Part shown: in pieces, positions 17,307-25,689 of the stretch | How the letters are laid out: each line of letters opens with the position of its first letter | How positions within the stretch are numbered: position 1 is the first letter of the stretch | Notes under the pieces: generated by a model | The model's database searches: none | The model's input: the letters and a program-made list of their open reading frames with translations, nothing else | Told to the model about the DNA's origin: nothing | Source: Pseudoalteromonas luteoviolacea S2607 | GTDB taxonomy: Bacteria; Pseudomonadota; Gammaproteobacteria; Enterobacterales; Alteromonadaceae | Direction: 5' to 3' | Length of the DNA: 64,000 nucleotides | Assembly: GCF_001625575.1 (NCBI RefSeq) | Contig: NZ_AUXV01000004.1 | Coordinates: forward strand, 108,676-172,675 | Position numbers and translations under genes: made by a program

Positions 17307-17705
17307 TTACTGCAAAATACGCAGCGTCAAATCTTCAATTAATCCCGTTCTGTCCATTTGGGCTCTGTATACGAGCTCATTTGGTATATTGAGTTCAGGC
17401 GCGTGTTTACTGCTCCAGATTATCATTTCAAGCAGTATGGGTAGCATGTCTATTCCTGCACCTGTTAGACGATAAATCTTTTTTCTCTTGTCTTTTGGGT
17501 CTGACTGCTTAGTGATTAATCCATCACTTTCTAGCTTCTCTAGTCGGCTCGAAAGAATATTCGTCGCCATTTTTTCATCTGAATTCTGCAAGTCAGAGTA
17601 TGTATGCTTACCAAAAAACATCAGATCTCTAATGATCAGCAAACTCCACTTGTCTCCTACATGATCTAGCACATTGGAGATAGGGCATTGTGAGCGTGTG
17701 GGCAT
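17307..17705 (-). CDS. HxlR-family transcriptional regulator
   Basis: Winged-helix regulator of 132 residues with the family features: an N-terminal Cys at 7 (SQCPISNVLDHVGDKWSLLIIRDLMF), helix-turn-helix region NILSSRLEKLESDGLI, and a wing ending RKKIYRLTGAG. The single N-terminal Cys is used by several HxlR members (YodB, HypR) to sense quinones or oxidants. It is divergent from an NTF2-like gene, with paired candidate operators between them, so both are probably under its control. Confidence 0.9.
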   Translation of the reverse strand: MPTRSQCPISNVLDHVGDKWSLLIIRDLMFFGKHTYSDLQNSDEKMATNILSSRLEKLESDGLITKQSDPKDKRKKIYRLTGAGIDMLPILLEMIIWSSKHAPELNIPNELVYRAQMDRTGLIEDLTLRILQ

Positions 17706-17743
17706 AATGTGTCTCTTCGAAGATTATTTCCAGATCATAATTC

Positions 17744-17792
17744 ACTTGCATTTTGCAATCAAATAATTTAACTTGCATTTTGAAAGTTAAAT
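17744..17792. promoter_or_regulatory. Two candidate HxlR operators in the divergent promoter
   Basis: ACTTGCATTTTG occurs at 17744 and again at 17771. The first sits in TTGCATTTTGCAA, the second in a dyad TTTAACTT ... AAGTTAAA (17768-17792). The 27-base spacing of the repeats and their place between regulator and target gene fit repressor binding. Confidence 0.5.
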
Positions 17793-17834
17793 GTGAGCGT
17801 CATTGATACGCAAAGAACAGAATTGGAAAGCCAA

Positions 17835-18314
17835 ATGCAAACACCGAACATAGATATTACGAAATTGATTAAATCTCATTGGAGTGAAGCACAGAGCGCA
17901 AAAGCTCAAGCGGTTATTGAATTTGTGCAGCTACTCATGAACGATCATAACTTTGATTTGATCACCGCTCGTTACAGCGAAAACACATACAAGCAACACA
18001 ATAGAAGTATGGCTGACGGTATTTCGGGTGTTGTTGCCACATTGCGAGACTTTACAAAACTAGCACCGGAATTTAGCTACGATGTCAAGCATGTCTTTGT
18101 TGATGGTGATCATGTGATTGTGCACTCTCATGCTACGTTAAAAGCGAAACATCGAGGCGATGAATCTAAAGGAATGAACATCATTGATACGTGGAAGGTA
18201 GTTGATGGCAAACTCGTAGAACATTGGGATTCGATTCAGGCACTTGACCTGTCTATGCGCTTATACAACCTTTTTGCTGGTGGTAAAGTTAAAAACTCAA
18301 ACGGTGTGTTTTAA
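17835..18314 (+). CDS. SnoaL-like / NTF2-fold protein
   Basis: Protein of 159 residues from ATG 17835, preceded by GGAAAG. A GTG at 17793 would add 14 residues but directly abuts the operator dyad. The fold is suggested by FVQLLMNDHNFDLITARYSENTYKQHN, then VFVDGDHVIVHSHATLK and IIDTWKVVDGKLVEHWDSIQ, the pattern of predicted SnoaL-like polyketide-cyclase relatives. Many such proteins are small detoxifying or stress enzymes of unknown substrate. It is probably repressed by the divergent HxlR regulator and induced by an electrophile. It is not part of the polyketide locus 8 kb away. Confidence 0.75.
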   Translation: MQTPNIDITKLIKSHWSEAQSAKAQAVIEFVQLLMNDHNFDLITARYSENTYKQHNRSMADGISGVVATLRDFTKLAPEFSYDVKHVFVDGDHVIVHSHATLKAKHRGDESKGMNIIDTWKVVDGKLVEHWDSIQALDLSMRLYNLFAGGKVKNSNGVF

Positions 18315-18316
18315 GC

Positions 18317-18361
18317 ATTGATTTGGTGATACACAGGGTCTATTTGTATCACCAAATCAAT
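18317..18361. terminator. Perfect 17-bp hairpin between convergent genes
   Basis: ATTGATTTGGTGATACA (18317-18333) pairs exactly with 18345-18361, with an 11-base loop. It begins 3 bases after the NTF2-like stop and precedes the stop of the minus-strand small gene, so it likely ends transcripts from both sides. Confidence 0.75.
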
Positions 18362-18376
18362 AGGTGGGGTTGAATA

Positions 18377-18517
18377 TCAGCGCGATGCAATTACCTGTTG
18401 CAGAAAACGTGATAAGTTATCCTTTTGATATTCTTCCATCGAAGCATAAAAAGCAGCTCCAAGCAGAATGACCGTAGTGACTGAATACATAAGCGTTTTT
18501 TTTATTTCACTCTTCAC
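18377..18517 (-). CDS. Small single-pass membrane protein (46 residues)
   Basis: Short open frame starting with GTG at 18517, preceded on the minus strand by the ribosome-site-like AGAAAGGAAAA. It reads a basic start (KSEIKKT), one hydrophobic segment (about residues 10-25, LMYSVTTVILLGAAFYA) and a charged tail rich in Gln and Asp. Basic start plus single helix suggests a small inner-membrane protein. It is supported only by start site, composition and position against the shared terminator. The function is unknown. Confidence 0.4.
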   Translation of the reverse strand: MKSEIKKTLMYSVTTVILLGAAFYASMEEYQKDNLSRFLQQVIASR

Positions 18518-18612
18518 TTTTTATTTTCCTTTCTGTTTGTGAAATTTTGAAAAGAGACTTTGATGATGTTCAATTGCATCAGACCTGAATTACCAAGCGC
18601 TTGTTCAATCTT

Positions 18613-18765
18613 TTTGTGATTTATTTATGAATAAATTACACAAAGCGTGATCCAAATATCTGTTTGTGACGTTTTAATACGTGAAGGGTTTGAAATGCGC
18701 TAAGCGCAATAGGAGTCCACCCCTTCGCCACGGCACTGAATACGCGCTCTTTTGAGCGCGTTTCT
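18613..18765 (+). ncRNA. Possible structured small RNA locus with its own terminator
   Basis: The 422-base stretch between the small gene at 18517 and the GNAT gene at 18940 ends in a textbook terminator: ACGCGCTC (18742-18749), TTTT, GAGCGCGT (18754-18761), then TTTCTCTTTT, though no coding gene precedes it on this strand. Upstream are a small hairpin TGCGC-TAA-GCGCA (18696-18708) enclosed by a pairing of CGTGAAGGG (18680) with CCCTTCGCCACG (18721), and a dyad TTTGTGATTTATT / AATAAATTACACAAA (18613-18644). The pattern suits a small RNA of about 80 bases starting near 18680. No known RNA family was recognised and no strong -35 box is seen. Confidence 0.35.
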
Positions 18766-18939
18766 CTTTTCTAGCATACCTAATTTATGTCTGTCCTTTT
18801 ATCTTTTTTGCGTCTTTATTAATAGCCCTAAACTTAGGTACAATCATACAAGAGAAGAAGCAAACGTTGTCAAAGGTACATTGTGAACTGATAAGTTTAC
18901 TCATTAGAGTACTCAAACCTTTGTAAGTGGAAGTATGTC

Positions 18940-19365
18940 GTGTCACAAATAGAAATAAAGGAAGTAACGCAGTATAGCCAAGAAGCTGCGCAGATTGCGA
19001 AGTGGTATTTTGAGCAATGGGATAGTCATCGTGCAGATGCTAGTTATGATGAAGTGTTGGCACTTGTCACATCTACAGATGATAAGGTTGGGTTTTACGC
19101 ATGCCTTGACGGTGCGCTTGCAGGGGCTGCGGAGATAAAGTATCGACAAGGGCGCGCATGGCTTGATGGCGTTTATGTTGATGCACAATATAGAGGGTTG
19201 GGGATTTCTAATGCGTTAGTCGATTACGCAAAAATGAAATCTACAAGTCTAAACTGGCAACCACTTTATTTAAAATGCGAACCGCATTTGGTGCGCTTGT
19301 ATGAAAAGTGTGGGTTCAAAGTGATTGCAAAGGATGGTGAAAAATCAATCATGACATATGAATGA
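18940..19365 (+). CDS. GNAT-family N-acetyltransferase
   Basis: Acetyltransferase of 141 residues with a GTG start; the nearby ATG at 18934 is in another frame and stops at once. The acetyl-CoA site is LDGVYVDAQYRGLGISNALVDYAK with the R-x-x-G-I/L core near residue 85-90, followed by LKCEPHLVRLYEKCGFKV, the usual C-terminal strand. The substrate is not predictable. It stands alone between the possible small RNA terminator and a hairpin shared with the convergent yiaA gene. Confidence 0.85.
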   Translation: MSQIEIKEVTQYSQEAAQIAKWYFEQWDSHRADASYDEVLALVTSTDDKVGFYACLDGALAGAAEIKYRQGRAWLDGVYVDAQYRGLGISNALVDYAKMKSTSLNWQPLYLKCEPHLVRLYEKCGFKVIAKDGEKSIMTYE

Positions 19366-19369
19366 TGGT

Positions 19370-19393
19370 GGTCGGCTAATGCGTTAGCCGACC
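19370..19393. terminator. Hairpin between convergent GNAT and YiaA genes
   Basis: GGTCGGCTAA (19370-19379), loop TGCG, TTAGCCGACC (19384-19393), a perfect 10-bp stem between two stop codons. Confidence 0.65.
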
Positions 19394-19399
19394 AAGCGG

Positions 19400-19861
19400 T
19401 TAGTGGCTATCCGTGATATCCATGTCTGAGTCTTTTGTTACTTCTGGCATGTTTTGCTTTAAAGCCTCTTTGTCACGGATATTTTTTTGAACTGCAACGG
19501 CAGCGTAGAGGCTCATCAAATAGGCGATGCCATAAAACCCTTTTTCACTTAGTAAAAGGTCCGCGTTAAAAAGGCCAACACCCAATAAGACAATCGCAGC
19601 GGCAGTCGATATTATACTAAGTAGTTGATAAGTTTTTGAAGTCGGGATGTTTTCTTGTTTATCACGGATGCTTTTTTGTAATGATACTGCTGAAAATAAC
19701 CCATACATCAATACAATCAAGTAGTAACCTTTTTCGTTCAATAACATCTGCGCGTTAAATAGGCCAAGCATATAGGTAGCAATCCCTATTACTAAGACTG
19801 CGAGTGACGCAATACTAAAAGCTTTACTGGGTGTATGTAGTGTGTTGTTTGATTGTTCCAT
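19400..19861 (-). CDS. YiaA-like inner membrane protein (two YiaAB domains)
   Basis: Membrane protein of 153 residues made of two homologous halves. Each half has two helices and the repeated phrases LGLFNAQMLLNEKGYY / VGLFNADLLLSEKGFY and SLQKSIRDKQEN / AVQKNIRDKEAL, the YiaAB two-helix domain. It therefore has four transmembrane helices. Function of the family is unknown. Only two bases separate it from the DUF2145 gene upstream, so the two, and probably the small secreted gene before them, form an operon. Confidence 0.85.
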   Translation of the reverse strand: MEQSNNTLHTPSKAFSIASLAVLVIGIATYMLGLFNAQMLLNEKGYYLIVLMYGLFSAVSLQKSIRDKQENIPTSKTYQLLSIISTAAAIVLLGVGLFNADLLLSEKGFYGIAYLMSLYAAVAVQKNIRDKEALKQNMPEVTKDSDMDITDSH

Positions 19862-19863
19862 GA

Positions 19864-20679
19864 TTAAATCTCCTGTGAATTCTGAATATTGCTTAGCATA
19901 TTTGGTGTGATAACCGCCGAGTGGGCGAGTAAATTATGATTCGCTAAGTAATCTTTAATAGTCGTAAAAGTCGCAATCTTGACCTTGCCTTTGTGGTCTT
20001 TTTTGTAAATTTCATCTTTGAACACACTGCCTAAAAATAGCTTAAATGGACTGACAGACAGCGGTTGAGGCTTGAAATACGCTTTCGTATTTGCTTTTAA
20101 TTGCGCCATATTGGTTGTTTTGTAAAGGGCCGCATTAATAATGTTTAGTGTATGCTCTGTGCAATTTTGTCTCTGATTGTTAAATGGGTTAGCAATGAGT
20201 GAATAGTGCGGATTATGCACTTTGCTTGGAACATCATTGTTGATGGCGTCCAATATTTGCTTTTGCACGGGTAAAGTGGGAATAGCAATGCCTGCCTTTA
20301 GCTCATCTACCGCCCAGAAAAAGTCCGTTGGGTAATCGATAATTAAGCTGCTTTTCGCTGGGTCATCATACAATTGATATAAATTATGTATTGCATAACC
20401 AGGTTTTTTTTCACCGTTTGCCATGGTAATTTGTGAATATACAGCAAGTGCAACATGCGTAAATTCTACGCCTTCAGGCAAGGTATCTTGCGGTTGCCCT
20501 ACTCTTGCAATAACAAAGACATGAGCACGTTTCGCTGCACTGTAACGTTCTACTTGTTTTGCAAAATTAGCGATTTCCTTGGGTTGAAACTTAGGTTCAC
20601 CGGTTTGTGTACTGCCTGCATGTACTTGAGCGCTTTTTAGTGAAAGTGCAACAAACACAATTGATAAGAATTTACGCAT
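19864..20679 (-). CDS. Secreted DUF2145-family protein
   Basis: Protein of 271 residues with a Sec signal peptide (MRKFLSIVFVALSLKSAQVHA, cleavage after AHA-like site near 21). The mature part has FTHVALAVYSQ, YAIHNLYQL, DYPTDFF and CTEHTLNIINAALY, which match the DUF2145 family as remembered. The His-Val and Cys-Thr-Glu-His elements resemble an NlpC/P60-type or transglutaminase-like active centre, so a periplasmic hydrolase is possible. It is the middle gene of a three-gene operon. Confidence 0.75.
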   Translation of the reverse strand: MRKFLSIVFVALSLKSAQVHAGSTQTGEPKFQPKEIANFAKQVERYSAAKRAHVFVIARVGQPQDTLPEGVEFTHVALAVYSQITMANGEKKPGYAIHNLYQLYDDPAKSSLIIDYPTDFFWAVDELKAGIAIPTLPVQKQILDAINNDVPSKVHNPHYSLIANPFNNQRQNCTEHTLNIINAALYKTTNMAQLKANTKAYFKPQPLSVSPFKLFLGSVFKDEIYKKDHKGKVKIATFTTIKDYLANHNLLAHSAVITPNMLSNIQNSQEI

Positions 20680-20691
20680 GGCTATGACTCC

Positions 20692-21039
20692 CTACAATGA
20701 CTCTGAAGGGGGAGGGCCTGCGATAACCACTTCTTCGCAAATTGGCAAGGGCTTATTGCTCGATGCGTCCATCATTGACTCTGCAACAGATACACTTGCA
20801 GATCCCGCACTCATTGCCAGTCCGCCAGAGATGGCTAGGGGAATTGCAACCACTGCTGTTGATACTTGGGCACCAGCGACCGCGCTATCACCGATTGTCA
20901 GTGCACTGTATTTACTTCCTTGGCTAGCATGATGGCTTGCATTTGAGGCATTGTCAGAGGCTAGGGTCTGTGGTGCCATCTGCATAGCCAATAAAGTCGT
21001 GCTTACTAACAGCGTATGTTTTAACTTTTGTTTTAGCAT
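20692..21039 (-). CDS. Small secreted protein, partner of DUF2145 gene
   Basis: Protein of 115 residues with a signal peptide (basic KQKLKHTLL, hydrophobic core, LAS at about 26-28). The mature part is Ser/Ala rich with a hydrophobic Gly/Ala stretch near residues 55-85 that could form one membrane helix, and ends in a Pro-rich tail after a Cys. It starts the operon with the DUF2145 and YiaA genes and is divergent from an XRE-type regulator. The function is not recognised. Confidence 0.6.
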   Translation of the reverse strand: MLKQKLKHTLLVSTTLLAMQMAPQTLASDNASNASHHASQGSKYSALTIGDSAVAGAQVSTAVVAIPLAISGGLAMSAGSASVSVAESMMDASSNKPLPICEEVVIAGPPPSESL

Positions 21040-21153
21040 GTGAAAACTCCAATTTCTCGTTGATGGTTATTAATCTAGCAAGCTGGTCGGAGTTGTATAC
21101 CAATTAGTAAATTGTATTAATATTAGAAACCAAAGGTATCAATTTTTAATACT

Positions 21154-21915
21154 ATGAGTCAGATCCCATTAATTTCGAGTACCATTAAACAGCTATTAAA
21201 ACAGCGTAAACTCACTTACAAAGATGTGGCCGTTCACCTTGAACAGAGCGAAGCGACAATCAAACGGATGTTTTCAAATGAACAGTTCTCGCTTAATAAA
21301 CTAGAGAGCATTTGCGAGTTATTGCAGCTCACTCTTTGTGACTTATTTGAATTATCTCAAGCTCAACAGGCCCAAATTAGCCAACTTACTGCGCAGCAAG
21401 AGCAAGAGTTAATGGACAATCCAAAACTATTCTTAGTCGCAGTGTGTGTACGAGATGGGTGGTTGTTTGAAGACATTATTCTGCATTATCAAATTGAAGA
21501 ATTAGAGTGCATCAGGCTGTTAGCAAGGCTGGATAAACTGAATATGATTCAACTTTTACCGAACAATAACTACAAGCTTCTGATAGCACAGGACTTTAGT
21601 TGGATCCCTGGCGGGCCTTTAGAGCGGTACATTGAACAACAAGTGCTGGGAAAGTTTCTACAAGGTGACTTTAATCAAGAAGATGGCTATCGATTTTATT
21701 TGAGGGGGAGTTATAGCGATGCAACTATCTCTACTATTAAACGTCGATTACAGCAGTTGACTAAAGAAGTTGCTCAACTTAATGAGCAAGACATTAAATT
21801 ACCTTTAAACAAGCGACAGGGAGTAGGCTTATTGTTAGCAATGCGCCCTTGGCAGTTGGGTCAGTTTAAAGACATGTTGAGAAAACCATCAGATCCTAAC
21901 AGTAAAGAAAGCTGA
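21154..21915 (+). CDS. XRE-family helix-turn-helix regulator
   Basis: Regulator of 253 residues. The N-terminal HTH (about 8-65) reads LKQRKLTYKDVAVHLEQSEATIKRMFSNEQ, followed by LNKLESICELLQLTL, a Cro/C1 type. The remaining 190 residues form a helical domain without a recognised ligand site. It is divergent from the DUF2145 operon over 114 bases, so it may control that operon. Longer than phage repressors and without a protease domain, so a phage origin is unlikely. Confidence 0.8.
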   Translation: MSQIPLISSTIKQLLKQRKLTYKDVAVHLEQSEATIKRMFSNEQFSLNKLESICELLQLTLCDLFELSQAQQAQISQLTAQQEQELMDNPKLFLVAVCVRDGWLFEDIILHYQIEELECIRLLARLDKLNMIQLLPNNNYKLLIAQDFSWIPGGPLERYIEQQVLGKFLQGDFNQEDGYRFYLRGSYSDATISTIKRRLQQLTKEVAQLNEQDIKLPLNKRQGVGLLLAMRPWQLGQFKDMLRKPSDPNSKES

Positions 21916-22143
21916 TTTTCATTTATTGAGTAAATTGCAATCAGTAGTTCCTCTAATGGGATCTTATGTTGAAAAGGTATAGATAATTTATTCCTAAGTA
22001 ATTCTTTGTACTTAATTCGTATGCAATTTTTACAAAATTAGCCATTGTTATTAGAGTGTAAAAATCAACATTGATTAATTTTTTCTAATTATTTAGTATT
22101 GAATTTATTGGCTCTCAAAGCAGAACAAAAATTAATAATAAAC

Positions 22144-22164
22144 GCCGTTTTAGTGCGAAACGGC
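22144..22164 (+). other. Hairpin in the leader of the diguanylate cyclase gene
   Basis: GCCGTTT (22144-22150) pairs with AAACGGC (22158-22164) 15 bases before the start codon. It lacks a T run and could affect ribosome access. The rest of the 263-base gap before this gene is AT rich with no other visible element; no c-di-GMP riboswitch core was seen. Confidence 0.3.
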
Positions 22165-22178
22165 TTGATGGGTCTTCT

Positions 22179-23222
22179 ATGGAACAAAATAGCTCTTTCG
22201 CTCAATCGGCAAACTGCTTGAAGCAGGCTGTACCTTTTATGGTTAAGTACCAAATACCACTGTCGCCAATGAATTATGCGATTTGGTATTGTTACGTTTT
22301 AGGGAAAGAGCCAGAATTAAATAAGAAGCTAGAACAAGTACTTGCTGAGCATGGTACTTGCCCTCCTGCACAGGCAAAAACTTTATTCGATGAGTTTTTA
22401 AGTGAGCAAGATCTTGCATTATTTCATGAAATGTCTGATTTAGTGAAAGACACATTAAATAATGTTGAGGCTGAAATTAACAATACGCTAAGCCGCTCAG
22501 AAGATTTTTCTGCTGTATTGTCTGAATGCCATGTCGGATTACATCAACTCAAAAAGCAGAATGTTGAGGCTGGGCCTGAAATCTATAATGATGTGCTCAA
22601 CTACGTTTCGAAGCTTACGCAAGAATCAATCGTTATGCAGCACAATGCCTTATGCTTTCAAAAGAAGTTAGAAGTCGCTTACAGTGAGATTAAACAGCTT
22701 CAAGAGACGCTTACTGATGCACAGGCGAAAGCAAGCACCGACAAGCTAACAGATTTATATAATCGTGGTAAATTTGACGATGATATTGTCAAGTTCTGCA
22801 ATGAGCCAAGTTCGTTTCAAAAGGTCATGATTTTTATAGACATTGATCATTTTAAGCAGTTTAACGATGAGTTTGGTCATCAGCGTGGTGATGACGTACT
22901 TCGTAAAGTGGCTCAAAAGTTAAAGTTACACACTGATAAACAAGGGCAAGCATACCGCTATGGCGGAGAAGAGTTTTGTATTTTAATCTCATTTTCGAGC
23001 ATCAGCGAGGCTGTAGGGTTTTCAAATAAAATCCGAGAGGATGTTGCAAAGCTTTCTATTAAGGACAAAGAATCGGGTGAAGTTTTAAAACACATTACTG
23101 CAAGTTTCGGTATTGCGCTTTACGGTAAAGAAATGAGCTGGCATAGCCTTGTTGAATGTGCCGATAGAGCGTTGTATTTGGCTAAATCTCATGGACGTAA
23201 TCGAGTAGAAGTTGCTGGTTAA
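22179..23222 (+). CDS. Diguanylate cyclase (GGDEF domain)
   Basis: Cytoplasmic protein of 347 residues. The N-terminal ~165 residues form a helical sensory region (MVKYQIPLSPMNYAIWYCYVLGKEP) common to marine gammaproteobacterial cyclases, followed by a short coiled coil and a GGDEF domain (about 180-345). The active site is YGGEEF at 262-266, with FIDIDHFKQFNDEFGH providing the metal Asp. The allosteric RxxD I-site is absent: the position eight or nine residues before GGEEF reads D-K-Q-G. It should make c-di-GMP without product inhibition through that site. No membrane segment and no nearby EAL gene. Confidence 0.92.
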   Translation: MEQNSSFAQSANCLKQAVPFMVKYQIPLSPMNYAIWYCYVLGKEPELNKKLEQVLAEHGTCPPAQAKTLFDEFLSEQDLALFHEMSDLVKDTLNNVEAEINNTLSRSEDFSAVLSECHVGLHQLKKQNVEAGPEIYNDVLNYVSKLTQESIVMQHNALCFQKKLEVAYSEIKQLQETLTDAQAKASTDKLTDLYNRGKFDDDIVKFCNEPSSFQKVMIFIDIDHFKQFNDEFGHQRGDDVLRKVAQKLKLHTDKQGQAYRYGGEEFCILISFSSISEAVGFSNKIREDVAKLSIKDKESGEVLKHITASFGIALYGKEMSWHSLVECADRALYLAKSHGRNRVEVAG

Positions 23223-23239
23223 TCGCAAATTTACCTTAT

Positions 23240-23258
23240 AAGGCCTCTAAGAGGCCTT
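23240..23258 (+). terminator. Hairpin after the diguanylate cyclase gene
   Basis: AAGGCCTC-TAA-GAGGCCTT, 18 bases after the stop codon, flanked by A/T-rich sequence. Confidence 0.6.
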
Positions 23259-23513
23259 CAAATTACCTTTCTGTTATTCTTTTCTAAATAAAACTACCCG
23301 ATTTCACATTCTGCTGATTGAATTTTATACACCTATAAATCAACACATTAGACCAGTTTTACTTAAACTTTAGATGCATTTTAGTTAATAAATAAGTAAC
23401 AAAATTGTTTATAAAGTTTGATTTTTGAGTATTTACTTGATAAACCTTGATGAGTTGAACACGAAGTTATGTTGTGTGTTGGCGTATTGGATACAACAAT
23501 AGGAGCATAAGTA

Positions 23514-24569
23514 GTGAAATTATCAAACCACATACTCATTATTAGTTTTTTAGTAACGATACTGAGTGTCAGTTCGCACACTCAGGCAAAAGCATACAAA
23601 ACCGTTTTAATTCATGGTTTTCAAGCCCAACAATTATTTACCATTGATTCGGGCAAGTTAGAAAGTGACGCAGAAGCTTATTGGGCTGATTATTGGGGCT
23701 CGCTTGCGGATGAGCGTATCGACTGGCCGTCATTTGAACGTGTTGAAGGTAAGATCGCGAGCGATTATCTTTGGCCCAAATTAAAGTCTATGTCTGAGCA
23801 AGGTACATGTGTACCTGGGTGTATATTGCTCACCCACTCTACAGGAGATTTGATTGCAAGATATATCATCGACAATCAAGCAAACTGGCTAGAGAATGCT
23901 GGGCTGCAACCCCTTAATATTGTCGCAACATTTGATGTAGCAGGTGCAGGTGGTGGAAGTGAACTTGCTGATGTAGCAGTAAATGTCGCAAATGGTGCAT
24001 CTAATCCCCTTACAGAGGCTGCTATCAGAGCTTGGTTAGGGCGTTCAATCGGCGAAACACTTGGTGTATTAAACGATTTAAAAGTAAATAATGCTCGTCA
24101 AATTGCAAGCTTTCCAGATAGTCGTACACCAAGATTACGTTTTGTAGCCGATGGTGACTTATTCCTAGGCGCGACAAAACTATTTCTACCAGGTAAAGAT
24201 GACAGCGTTGTGGCTACGCACTCGGCTTGTGGCGCAAATCAGGCAGGATCTTTTGATAGCTGTAGTTTGAATATTGCGACAGATGGCAAAGTAGCCTCTC
24301 AAGACAAAGGGGTAAGACATTTCTTGCCTTATCATTACCCGATGCTCATGAGTGATAACTATGACCATCTTTCAATAATTATCGATAATGCAAAGGGTAA
24401 AGTCACTGCTGCGAATACGGTTATCGATATTGCCCCAAATAAACGTGTTGCCTTTGATACCTATACAAAAAATGAAGGCTTTTGGCTGTGGAAAAAGCAA
24501 TACACGTACGTAAGTAACTCAGATAACCAAAGCATGTCTGCGTTGATGTTTGCAGCTTTGCCTGAGTAA
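23514..24569 (+). CDS. Secreted alpha/beta-hydrolase, lipase-like
   Basis: Protein of 351 residues from a GTG start with AGGAGCATAA upstream. It has a signal peptide (hydrophobic core LIISFLVTILSVSS, cleavage near HTQAKA). The hydrolase opens with VLIHGFQAQ, and the nucleophile elbow reads LLTHSTGDL with Ser at about 109, a T-H-S-T-G variant of GHSxG. Later FVADGDLFLG supplies a likely Asp and PYHYPMLMSDNYDH a likely His. Several Cys (CVPGC, CGANQ, DSCS) suggest disulphides. Probably an exported lipase or esterase; the next gene may be a dedicated partner. Confidence 0.75.
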   Translation: MKLSNHILIISFLVTILSVSSHTQAKAYKTVLIHGFQAQQLFTIDSGKLESDAEAYWADYWGSLADERIDWPSFERVEGKIASDYLWPKLKSMSEQGTCVPGCILLTHSTGDLIARYIIDNQANWLENAGLQPLNIVATFDVAGAGGGSELADVAVNVANGASNPLTEAAIRAWLGRSIGETLGVLNDLKVNNARQIASFPDSRTPRLRFVADGDLFLGATKLFLPGKDDSVVATHSACGANQAGSFDSCSLNIATDGKVASQDKGVRHFLPYHYPMLMSDNYDHLSIIIDNAKGKVTAANTVIDIAPNKRVAFDTYTKNEGFWLWKKQYTYVSNSDNQSMSALMFAALPE

Positions 24570-24575
24570 AAAGTC

Positions 24576-25625
24576 ATGAGAATTTTGGCTTTGTCGATGA
24601 TGATAAGTGCGTTAATCGCACTTATCATCTGGTTTTCTATGACCCCAGATGTCAGCGCGGAGTCGATAGTTTTAGGGGAAACTAAACTGGTGGAGAATAA
24701 GCCTAAAGCGGCTAATGAAGCGAGTGAAAGTAAGGTCACTGAAAGTACACCCAACGAGCCAATAGAAAAGATGCACGTTGAAACCGCTGCGCAGAACATC
24801 GCGATTGGCTACCGCGAATCTTTAAAGTTTGCACCATACTCACAGCCGCTTACAGTTAATGATGAAGATAGACTTAATCCCAATAAGTTTATACCTATTT
24901 CAACTCCTTTATTCGGTGAAGAACAATCTATTTCGTTATCTTTAAATAAGTTTAGGTTTATTAAACCGGAGCCTGTCGAGGTATGGGTAGAAGGGGAAGG
25001 GATTGAAAAAGCACAAGTACAAGTTGGCCTTGTAGGCGAAAAGAAAGCAATTCATCGCGCAGAAATGCAAGTGATTGGGGGGCGAGCGCAAATTAAGCTG
25101 GAGGCTAAGCAAATACCTTTAGGCGACATCAGTATTAAGGCTATTGCGGATGTTGGCGGCGAAGAAGTGATTTTGGTCGCCCATGCCAAATACATGCAAC
25201 CGAGTGCGCGATTACGAGGTGTTGCTAGTACAAGGATAGAGCAAAGCGACTTAGTGATATCATTACAAATGGATGTTCAGGAAGCTGGTATTTATCGTGT
25301 GCGTGCAAACCTCTATGATGGAGAGTTACCGCTGGCACACTTAGTTGGCAAACGTAAATTAGGAGAGGGTGGGGAAATCATCACACTTAGAGCACATCAA
25401 AGCGTTATTCCAAAAAGTGTAGAAGCACTTGCACTGAATACCTTTGTCGTTGAGCGCATGTCGTCTGTTCCAGGCGAGGGCACTCGTTACGGCACAAGTG
25501 ATATCATGGAAGCTGCATTAACGGATGTAGATATTTCAAAGTTAGATCGCACACCTTATGCTCCCAGTGAAAAAGAGCTGGCAAGTTTAGCGTTTTTAGA
25601 AAAATTAGCGGGGGCTCAAAACTAG
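24576..25625 (+). CDS. Single-pass membrane protein with beta-rich periplasmic domain, lipase partner
   Basis: Protein of 349 residues beginning 6 bases after the lipase stop. One N-terminal hydrophobic segment (about 5-20) anchors it, or acts as an uncleaved signal. A Glu/Lys/Pro-rich linker follows, then a beta-rich domain with ISLSLNKFRFIKPEPVEVWVEGEG and repeated beta strands. The layout, membrane anchor plus extended periplasmic part placed directly after a secreted lipase, is reminiscent of lipase-specific foldases, but the sequence does not show the helical Lif fold. A partner or chaperone role is inference from position. Confidence 0.5.
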   Translation: MRILALSMMISALIALIIWFSMTPDVSAESIVLGETKLVENKPKAANEASESKVTESTPNEPIEKMHVETAAQNIAIGYRESLKFAPYSQPLTVNDEDRLNPNKFIPISTPLFGEEQSISLSLNKFRFIKPEPVEVWVEGEGIEKAQVQVGLVGEKKAIHRAEMQVIGGRAQIKLEAKQIPLGDISIKAIADVGGEEVILVAHAKYMQPSARLRGVASTRIEQSDLVISLQMDVQEAGIYRVRANLYDGELPLAHLVGKRKLGEGGEIITLRAHQSVIPKSVEALALNTFVVERMSSVPGEGTRYGTSDIMEAALTDVDISKLDRTPYAPSEKELASLAFLEKLAGAQN

Positions 25626-25689
25626 TATTCGAATGTAAAGATGACAGTGCTTGCTAGCTGTGTTTACCGATGGTTTCTTCATTCGAAAA

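Noticed and set aside
17835..18314. SnoaL-like gene as part of the polyketide pathway
   Set aside because: It is about 8 kb away from the locus, under an HxlR regulator, with many unrelated genes between.
18709..18732. 3' end of a tRNA gene (ends like CCCCTTCGCCA)
   Set aside because: There is no GTTCGA loop, anticodon arm or acceptor partner of tRNA type upstream; the pairing found fits a simple hairpin instead.
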